From Chloroflexia bacterium (GTDB lineage Bacteria > Chloroflexota > Chloroflexia > Thermobaculales > Thermobaculaceae): 11,587 nt of DNA. Both the position numbers and the translations under genes were made by a program. Location of the stretch: positions 1-11,587 of the forward strand of contig JACDAU010000456.1 in NCBI GenBank assembly GCA_013695265.1, given 5' to 3'. This document shows positions 6,357-11,587 of the stretch, piece by piece; position 1 is the stretch's first letter, and each line of letters opens with the position of its first letter. The notes under the pieces are model-generated. The model was not told the origin of the DNA and did not search any database. It worked only from the letters and a program-made list of their open reading frames with translations.

Positions 6357-7681
6357 GCACGGTCGCGCCAGGGCGTCCGAAAACCGCCCGACCGTCACAT
6401 CCCCTGACGAACGGCGCCTTCCTCGCCTTGTGGGGGGTACAGACAGTCACGCAGACCGCCCAGAACGTCATCAGCTTCGCCCTGCTTGTCCTCGCCCAAC
6501 AGGTTACAGGCAGCAGCGCGGCCGTCGCGTTCATCGTTCTCTCGTTTAGTCTGCCCGCGGTCCTGTTCGGCACGTTGTCCGGGGTGCTTGTCGATCGCTG
6601 GGACAAGCGTCAGGTCATGGTGTGGAGCAACGCGATCCGAGGGGCGGCGGTGATCACGTATGTCTTCGTGGACGAGCCTTCCGAGATGGTGTGGGTATAC
6701 GCCGCCAGCTTTCTGTATGCGACATCAGCGCAGGTGTTTGCCCCGGCGCAAGGGGCGGTAATTCCGAAGCTCATTGGTCAGTCACAGCTCATCGCGGCGA
6801 ACTCGCTGTACAACATGACAAATATGGCGGCCCAGTTCCTCGGATTCACCGTCGTCGGTTGGGTCATGGTGCGCACCTTCGGCCTGCGCGATGTCTTCCT
6901 GATCGTGTTCGTGCTCAACATTGCCGCCACTGGGGTGCTCCGGCTGATACCCATCCCACCGATGAAAGCAGTGCCCGACGAGGGCAATACGTTCGAGCGG
7001 ATGTGGTCGGAGCTGCTGGAAGGTTGGGGCTATATCGCCGCGCGTCGGCAGATGCTCATCACGATCTTCCACCTCGCAATCGCCAACGCTGTGTTCATGA
7101 TGATCGGCACGATTGGCCCGGCGTTCGTCTCACAGATCATAAAGATTCGGGCGGAGGACCTGGGCGTCCTGCTCGCGCCAGCTGGGGTCTGCGCGCTCCT
7201 CGGCGCGGTCGCGGTGCAGCGCTTCGCCCACCTCGACAATCGGCATCCCATGATTCACGCGGGCGTCGTCGGGGTCGGCGTTGCGATCCTGGGGCTTTCA
7301 CTGCTCCAGCCAGCCGTCTTGGCGTTCGGCGATGTGCTCGGGATCACGGTCTCGCTCACCGTCCTGACCGCGCTCGCGGTCGTGCTCAGCATGACATTCG
7401 GGTTCTCTGCGGCGTTCATTGCCATCCCTGGGCAGACGGTGTTGCAGGAAAATTCGACCGATGCGGTCCGAGGCCGGGTGCTGGCGACGTACTTCATGGT
7501 CTCAAACGGAGCGTCGTTCTTCCCCGTCATCATTGCCGGCAGCGCGGCGGACCGCTTGGGCATTCTGGAGACCATTGGTCTGATGGGCGCGTGCATCCTG
7601 GCGATCGGCCTGATCAGCCAGTGGAACTACTGGCGCAATCCCGAGTCGTGGAAACCCAGGGCTACGATGCTTGCGGAGTGA
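6353..7681 (+). CDS. Major facilitator superfamily transporter
   Basis: A 442-residue integral membrane protein with many hydrophobic segments, consistent with the usual twelve helices, and a hydrophilic central loop around residues 203-230 (DEGNTFERMWSELLEG). The MFS motif A between helices 2 and 3 reads GVLVDRWDKRQ (77-87). The later PGQTVLQENSTDAVRGRVLATYFM segment, with its RGR, is typical of the drug/siderophore-exporter-like MFS_3 branch. It is probably an efflux pump in the cytoplasmic membrane; the substrate cannot be deduced. The GTG start overlaps the preceding stop by four bases. The frame is open further upstream, but that sequence lies over the DUF951 and pyrF genes, so longer starts are rejected. 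About 20 polar residues precede the first helix. Confidence 0.92.
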   Translation: MSTVAPGRPKTARPSHPLTNGAFLALWGVQTVTQTAQNVISFALLVLAQQVTGSSAAVAFIVLSFSLPAVLFGTLSGVLVDRWDKRQVMVWSNAIRGAAVITYVFVDEPSEMVWVYAASFLYATSAQVFAPAQGAVIPKLIGQSQLIAANSLYNMTNMAAQFLGFTVVGWVMVRTFGLRDVFLIVFVLNIAATGVLRLIPIPPMKAVPDEGNTFERMWSELLEGWGYIAARRQMLITIFHLAIANAVFMMIGTIGPAFVSQIIKIRAEDLGVLLAPAGVCALLGAVAVQRFAHLDNRHPMIHAGVVGVGVAILGLSLLQPAVLAFGDVLGITVSLTVLTALAVVLSMTFGFSAAFIAIPGQTVLQENSTDAVRGRVLATYFMVSNGASFFPVIIAGSAADRLGILETIGLMGACILAIGLISQWNYWRNPESWKPRATMLAE

Positions 7682-7697
7682 TGTCGGGACCGGATGA

Positions 7698-7719
7698 GGT
7701 CAGCCCTGCCGGGGCAACC
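7698..7719. terminator. Possible shared hairpin between convergent MFS and slipin genes
   Basis: GGT (7698-7700) with ACC (7717-7719) and GCCC (7703-7706) with GGGC (7712-7715) give a seven-bp stem broken by a small internal loop. It lies in the 45-bp gap between the two converging stops and could serve both strands. No T-run follows on either side, so intrinsic termination is doubtful. Confidence 0.3.
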
Positions 7720-7726
7720 TGCCCTC

Positions 7727-8482
7727 CTAGCGCTCCCGGACGAAGAGATTAATTAGATCAATTGGGATGGGAAAGATCGTCGTGGAGTTGTTGTCCGTTG
7801 CAATCTCTGTCAGGGTCTGCAAGTAGCGGAGCTGCAGGCTCGTTGGCTGCTCGGCCATGATCGCGGCCGCATCGCGCAGTCGCACCGAAGCCTCGTACTC
7901 GCCCTCCGCGTGAATGATCTTCGCCCGCTTCTCGCGCTCCGCCTCGGCCTGCCGAGCCATCGCTCGCTGCATTCCCTGCGGTAGCTCCGCGTCCTTGACT
8001 TCGACGATGCTCACCTGGATGCCCCACGGCTCCGTCTGCTCGTCGATGATCTTCTGCAAGGTAAGGTTGATCTTCTCCCGCTGCGAGAGCAGTTCATCCA
8101 TCTCCGATTGCCCCAGCACACTCCGGAGCGTCGTCTGCGCGATCTGGAACGTGGCGCGTACGTAGTCCGCCACGTTGACTACCGCCTTTTCCGGGTTCGC
8201 CACCTGGAAGTACACCACTGCGTTCACGCGGACCGAGACATTGTCCTTCGTGATCACCTCCTGCGCGGGTACGTCCATCGTCACGGTTCGCAAGTCGATC
8301 CGTACTAGACGTTCCAGGAACGGCACCAGGATTATCGGTCCGGGCCCGCGCACGCCGACGAAGCGGCCGAGCCGAAACACCACGCCGCGCTCGTACTCCT
8401 GAGTAATGCGGATGGTCGAGCGTACCACGATCAGGACCAAAAAGCCCAGAATGCCGTACACGATAAGCGTTCCCGGATCCAT
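7727..8482 (-). CDS. Slipin / stomatin-like SPFH (band 7) membrane protein
   Basis: A 251-residue protein anchored by one N-terminal hydrophobic segment (about 4-21). An SPFH/band 7 domain follows: YERGVVFRLGRFVGVRGPG, then PAQEVITKDNVSVRVNAVVYFQV, then WGIQVSIVEVKDAELPQGMQRAMARQAEAEREKRAKII, a run strongly typical of slipins. The Ala/Glu/Arg-rich region around 165-210 should form a coiled coil that drives oligomerisation. The family builds large ring or raft-like assemblies in the membrane; the specific role here is unknown. Slipins are often encoded beside an NfeD partner, and none is present in this window. The ATG follows a perfect AGGAGG (8488-8493 on this strand's complement) that overlaps the uvrB stop codon. 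This indicates co-transcription with uvrB and coupling at the junction. Confidence 0.95.
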   Translation of the reverse strand: MDPGTLIVYGILGFLVLIVVRSTIRITQEYERGVVFRLGRFVGVRGPGPIILVPFLERLVRIDLRTVTMDVPAQEVITKDNVSVRVNAVVYFQVANPEKAVVNVADYVRATFQIAQTTLRSVLGQSEMDELLSQREKINLTLQKIIDEQTEPWGIQVSIVEVKDAELPQGMQRAMARQAEAEREKRAKIIHAEGEYEASVRLRDAAAIMAEQPTSLQLRYLQTLTEIATDNNSTTIFPIPIDLINLFVRER

Positions 8483-8491
8483 GCTGACCTC

Positions 8492-10468
8492 CTATACGGT
8501 TGTTTTGCGCAGCTCCCCGATCTGGTCGCGCAGCAGGGCCGCCTTCTCGAACTCCATCGACTTCGCCGCCTGCTTCATCTGCGACTCCAGGTCTTTGATG
8601 AGGCGGAACACGTCTTCCTTTGTGAGGGTAGGTGCGGCGCCCGGCGTATACGCCGGCTTGGCCTCGGCCACGGCTCGCACCCGCTCCGTGAGGTCGCGCA
8701 CCTGCTTGACGATCGATGCGGGCTCAATCCCGTGCTGTGTGTTGTACTCCATCTGGATTTTGCGGCGCCGGTACGTCTCGTCGATCGCGTTCTGCATCGA
8801 GCGGGTCACGGTGTCCGCGTACATGATCACCGCGCCGTCGAGATGCCGAGCCGCGCGACCGATCATCTGGATCAGCGAGCGGTCGGACCGGAGGAAACCC
8901 TCCTTGTCCGCGTCAAGGATCGCCACCAACGACACCTCCGGCAAGTCGAGTCCCTCGCGCAGCAGGTTGATCCCGACCACTACGTCGTACACACCCAGCC
9001 GCAAGTCCCGCAGTATCTCGACCCGCTCCAGCGTCTCGATGTCGCTGTGGAGGTACTGCGTGCGAACCCCCATCTCCTTGAGGTAATCAGTCAGCTCCTC
9101 CGCCATACGCTTTGTCAGGGTAGTGATCAGCACCCGCTGTCCGTTCTTCGTGCGGCGACCAACCTCTTCGAGCAGGTCGTCCACCTGACCGTCCGTGGGG
9201 CGCACGCTTATCGTCGGATCGATCAGCCCGGTCGGACGGATGATCTGATGCACCACGCGCTCGGAGTGTTCCTCCTCCCACGGTCCGGGGGTGGCAGAGC
9301 AGTACACGGCGTTTGTGATGTGGTCCTGGAACTCATTGAAGGTCAGCGGCCGGTTGTCGAATGCGGAGGGAAGTCGGAAACCGTGCTCCACCAGCACCTC
9401 CTTGCGCGACCGGTCTCCCGCGTACATGCCCCGAACTTGCGGCAGTGAGATGTGCGACTCATCCACGATGAGCAGGAAGTCGTCCGGGAAGTAATCCATC
9501 AACGTCCACGGTTGCTCGCCTTCCTGGCGGCGGGTGAGATGGCGGGAGTAGTTCTCCACTCCGGAACAGTACCCAGCCTCCTGAAGCATCTCCAGGTCGT
9601 ACAGGGTGCGCTGGCGGAGCCGGGCCGCCTCCACCACTCTGCCCTGATCCTGAAGCTGCGCGTAGCGCTGATCCAGCTCGTCGCGGATGTCCTTCATCGC
9701 GAACTGCAACTTCTCCTGACTTGTCACGAAGTGCTTCGCGGGGTAAATGTCCACGCGTGGACGTTCCGCGAGCACCTCCCCGGTGAGCGGATCCACCTCC
9801 GTGATGCGCTCCACGTCATCGCCGAAGAACTCCACGCGCAGCGCGATCTCCTCGTACGCTGGCTGGATCTCCAGCGTATCGCCGCGCACCCGGAATGAGC
9901 CGCGACTCAGACTTTGATCGTTGCGCGTGTACTGGATCTCGACCAGGTGGCGGATCACTTTGCTGAAGTTGGCAGACTCCCCTCGCTGCAAGGAGACGAT
10001 TACCTTGCCATAGTCCTCCGGCGAGCCGAGGCCGTAGATCGCCGACACACTTGCCACAATCACCACATCGCGCCGCTCGAACAGCGACATCGTCGCCGCG
10101 TGGCGCAGCTTGTCGATCTCCTCGTTGATATCAGAGTCCTTCTCGATATAGGTGTCCGTGCGCGGGATGTACGCCTCCGGCTGATAGTAGTTGTAGTAGG
10201 AGACGAAGTATTCGACTGCGTTATTCGGGAAGAAGTCTTTGAACTCCTGGTAAAGCTGGGCGGCGAGCGTCTTGTTGTGCGCGAGCACGAGCGTCGGCCG
10301 CTGCAACTGCTGGATCACGTTCGCGGCCGTGAATGTTTTGCCGGTACCTGTCGCCCCAAGTAGCGTCTGGTGGCGACATCCACTAGCGATTCCGTCGACG
10401 AGTTGTTCGATCGCGGCGGGCTGATCGCCCACGGGGCGTAGATCTGAGACTATCTCGAACTCTGGCAT
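8492..10468 (-). CDS. uvrB: Excinuclease ABC subunit B (UvrB)
   Basis: Damage-verifying helicase-like subunit of nucleotide excision repair, working with UvrA and UvrC in the cytoplasm; 658 residues, normal for the family. The Walker A motif is GATGTGKT (38-45). The beta-hairpin that inserts between DNA strands is at about 91-115 (YYNYYQPEAYIPRTDTYIEKD). The DEAD-like Walker B is DESH (336-339), followed by LPQVRGMYAGDRSRK. The helicase motif VI-like segment QMIGRAARHLDGAVIMYAD lies in the last third. The UVR domain that contacts UvrC is at about 622-657. The ATG start has a GAGGG site a few bases upstream. It is the first gene of a two-gene unit with the slipin. No LexA operator I can recognise lies upstream, so SOS control is not shown. 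Confidence 0.98.
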   Translation of the reverse strand: MPEFEIVSDLRPVGDQPAAIEQLVDGIASGCRHQTLLGATGTGKTFTAANVIQQLQRPTLVLAHNKTLAAQLYQEFKDFFPNNAVEYFVSYYNYYQPEAYIPRTDTYIEKDSDINEEIDKLRHAATMSLFERRDVVIVASVSAIYGLGSPEDYGKVIVSLQRGESANFSKVIRHLVEIQYTRNDQSLSRGSFRVRGDTLEIQPAYEEIALRVEFFGDDVERITEVDPLTGEVLAERPRVDIYPAKHFVTSQEKLQFAMKDIRDELDQRYAQLQDQGRVVEAARLRQRTLYDLEMLQEAGYCSGVENYSRHLTRRQEGEQPWTLMDYFPDDFLLIVDESHISLPQVRGMYAGDRSRKEVLVEHGFRLPSAFDNRPLTFNEFQDHITNAVYCSATPGPWEEEHSERVVHQIIRPTGLIDPTISVRPTDGQVDDLLEEVGRRTKNGQRVLITTLTKRMAEELTDYLKEMGVRTQYLHSDIETLERVEILRDLRLGVYDVVVGINLLREGLDLPEVSLVAILDADKEGFLRSDRSLIQMIGRAARHLDGAVIMYADTVTRSMQNAIDETYRRRKIQMEYNTQHGIEPASIVKQVRDLTERVRAVAEAKPAYTPGAAPTLTKEDVFRLIKDLESQMKQAAKSMEFEKAALLRDQIGELRKTTV

Positions 10469-10504
10469 TGCGGCACCCTCACAGGGTTGAATTGCTTACC
10501 TCCA

Positions 10505-10512
10505 AGTATACT
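10505..10512. promoter_or_regulatory. Palindromic -10 element between uvrB and the aldo/keto reductase
   Basis: AGTATACT reads the same on both strands, so each strand contains TATACT, five of six bases of a -10 box. Leftward transcription would begin about 30 bases before the uvrB ATG. Rightward transcription would leave a leader of about 95 bases before the reductase. I find no good -35 at 16-18 bp on either strand; TTGAAT on the + strand is too close, at 14 bp. Use in both directions is an inference. Confidence 0.4.
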
Positions 10513-10614
10513 GCACATGCTGTCCGGCCACGTGCGGCACCGTTCGTGCACCGTGCGTCCACCAGTGCATGCCGACGTTGGCGTGCAAGCAAGCACCAAT
10601 GGGAGGAACAGGCG

Positions 10615-11586
10615 TTGGATTACACCAATCTCGGGCGCACGGGAGTGCAAGTGAGCCGACTTTGCCTCGGCACAATGAACTTCGGCGAACAAACGCAGGA
10701 ACCAGATGCGTTTCAGATCATGGATCAGGCACTGGAGCACGGCATCAACTTCTTTGACAGCGCAAACGTTTACGGTGGCGAAGGCGGCACGGGGCGCACC
10801 GAGGAGATCCTCGGCAACTGGTTCGCCCAGGGTGGCGGACGGCGCGAGAAGGTCGTTCTCGCGACAAAGGTTTACGGTGATATGGGACCATGGCCCAACC
10901 AGTCGGGCCTCTCCGCCCTGCACATCCGGCAGGCGTGCGAGGACAGCCTGCGCCGCCTCCAGACCGACCACATCGACCTTTACCAGATGCACCACATCAA
11001 GCGGGACACGCGCTGGGAGGAGATATGGCAGGCCATGGAAACGCTGGTCCAGCAGGGCAAGGTGCTCTACGTTGGCAGCAGCAACTTCGGGGGCTGGCAT
11101 ATCACCCAGGCGAACGAGATCGCGAAGCGGCGCAACTTCTTTGGACTCGTCTCGGAACAAAGTCTGTACAACCTGAACGCGCGGATGGTCGAGATGGAGG
11201 TCGTTCCGGCGTGCATGGAGTATGGCCTGGGCATTATCCCCTGGAGCCCGCTCGGGGGCGGCCTGCTCGGTGGTGTGCTCCGGAAGGCGCAGGAGGGCCG
11301 CCGCTCCGCTCCGGGCATGCAGCGGCAGGTCGAGGATAACCGAGAGAAGCTGGAAGCATACGAGGGGCTATGCGCGGAGATGGGCCGCGAGCCCGCCGAT
11401 GTCGCACTGGGATGGCTCCTGCAGCAGCCCGCCGTGACGGCGCCGATCATCGGGCCACGTACGATGGAGCAACTCGACGCCGCGCTGGGCGCGCTGGACG
11501 TGCAGTTCGACGAGGACACGCTGGGCAAGCTCGACCAGATCTTCCCCGGACCCGGCGGTCCCGCCCCGGAGGCCTACGCCTGGTAG
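10615..11586 (+). CDS. Aldo/keto reductase
   Basis: Probable NADP(H)-dependent oxidoreductase of carbonyl compounds, with a TIM-barrel fold, cytoplasmic; 323 residues. The N-terminus YTNLGRTGVQVSRLCLGTMNFG is typical of the family. The catalytic tetrad is complete: Asp48, Tyr53 (in DSANVYG), Lys85 (in VLATKVYG) and His126 (in LYQMHH). The cofactor-binding parts are visible as GSSNFGGWH and, near the C-terminus, PIIGPRTMEQLDAAL. The physiological substrate is not evident. The TTG start is chosen because GGAGG (10602-10606) lies eight bases upstream and the family's conserved start begins there. No ATG or GTG with a good site exists nearby, although the frame stays open to 10468. The stop is one base from the window edge, so the gene is complete. 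It diverges from uvrB. Confidence 0.95.
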   Translation: MDYTNLGRTGVQVSRLCLGTMNFGEQTQEPDAFQIMDQALEHGINFFDSANVYGGEGGTGRTEEILGNWFAQGGGRREKVVLATKVYGDMGPWPNQSGLSALHIRQACEDSLRRLQTDHIDLYQMHHIKRDTRWEEIWQAMETLVQQGKVLYVGSSNFGGWHITQANEIAKRRNFFGLVSEQSLYNLNARMVEMEVVPACMEYGLGIIPWSPLGGGLLGGVLRKAQEGRRSAPGMQRQVEDNREKLEAYEGLCAEMGREPADVALGWLLQQPAVTAPIIGPRTMEQLDAALGALDVQFDEDTLGKLDQIFPGPGGPAPEAYAW

Positions 11587-11587
11587 A

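Noticed and set aside
5457..6398. 313-residue minus-strand frame across pyrF and the DUF951 gene
   Set aside because: It covers two genes with clear family motifs on the other strand and has no recognisable motif of its own.
6622..7752. 376-residue + strand frame overlapping the MFS gene
   Set aside because: It is rich in Arg, Gly and His as expected of a shifted frame, with no membrane segments or domain; the MFS frame carries the family motifs.
10468..10614. Longer N-terminus for the aldo/keto reductase from the open frame beginning at 10468
   Set aside because: The extra 49 residues have no family similarity and cover the intergenic promoter region; the TTG at 10615 has a good ribosome-binding site.

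Overview
The window is high-GC bacterial chromosome. It looks like ordinary housekeeping territory, not a mobile or defence island: I see no transposase, phage gene, CRISPR array, tRNA or rRNA. A Chloroflexota (possibly Thermomicrobia-like) origin is my inference. It rests on high GC combined with a transcription-terminating T-box, a DUF951 protein, a type-2 (eukaryote-like) IleRS, a 'subfamily 2' PyrF and frequent GTG/TTG starts. No single gene proves the phylum.

Layout, left to right. Bases 93-441 hold a promoter, a complete T-box riboswitch with an AUC (Ile) specifier, and a Rho-independent terminator. They control ileS (442-3594, +), a 1050-residue isoleucyl-tRNA synthetase. After a gene-free stretch of about 290 bp, with hairpins and a clear sigma70-type promoter, comes a small two-helix membrane protein of unknown function (3884-4336, +). 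Its 3' end overlaps by 26 bp the end of a convergent GNAT acetyltransferase gene (4311-5117, -).

Divergent from the GNAT gene is a rightward cluster: pyrF (5263-6096), a small DUF951 zinc-ribbon-like protein (6153-6356) and an MFS transporter (6353-7681). The last two overlap by 4 bp (GTGA). A leftward unit follows: uvrB (8492-10468, -) and, 9 bp downstream of it, a slipin/stomatin-like SPFH membrane protein (7727-8482, -). At the right edge a divergent aldo/keto reductase (10615-11586, +) runs to the last bases of the window.

The most notable point is at the left end. The IleRS carries GVHH where class I synthetases normally have HIGH. This matches the altered GXHH signature reported for type-2 IleRS enzymes that are extremely resistant to mupirocin. 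The gene sits under a textbook T-box whose antiterminator and terminator can be paired base by base from the sequence. I do not see a convincing new multigene system. The remaining findings are coupling, overlap, start-codon and promoter observations.
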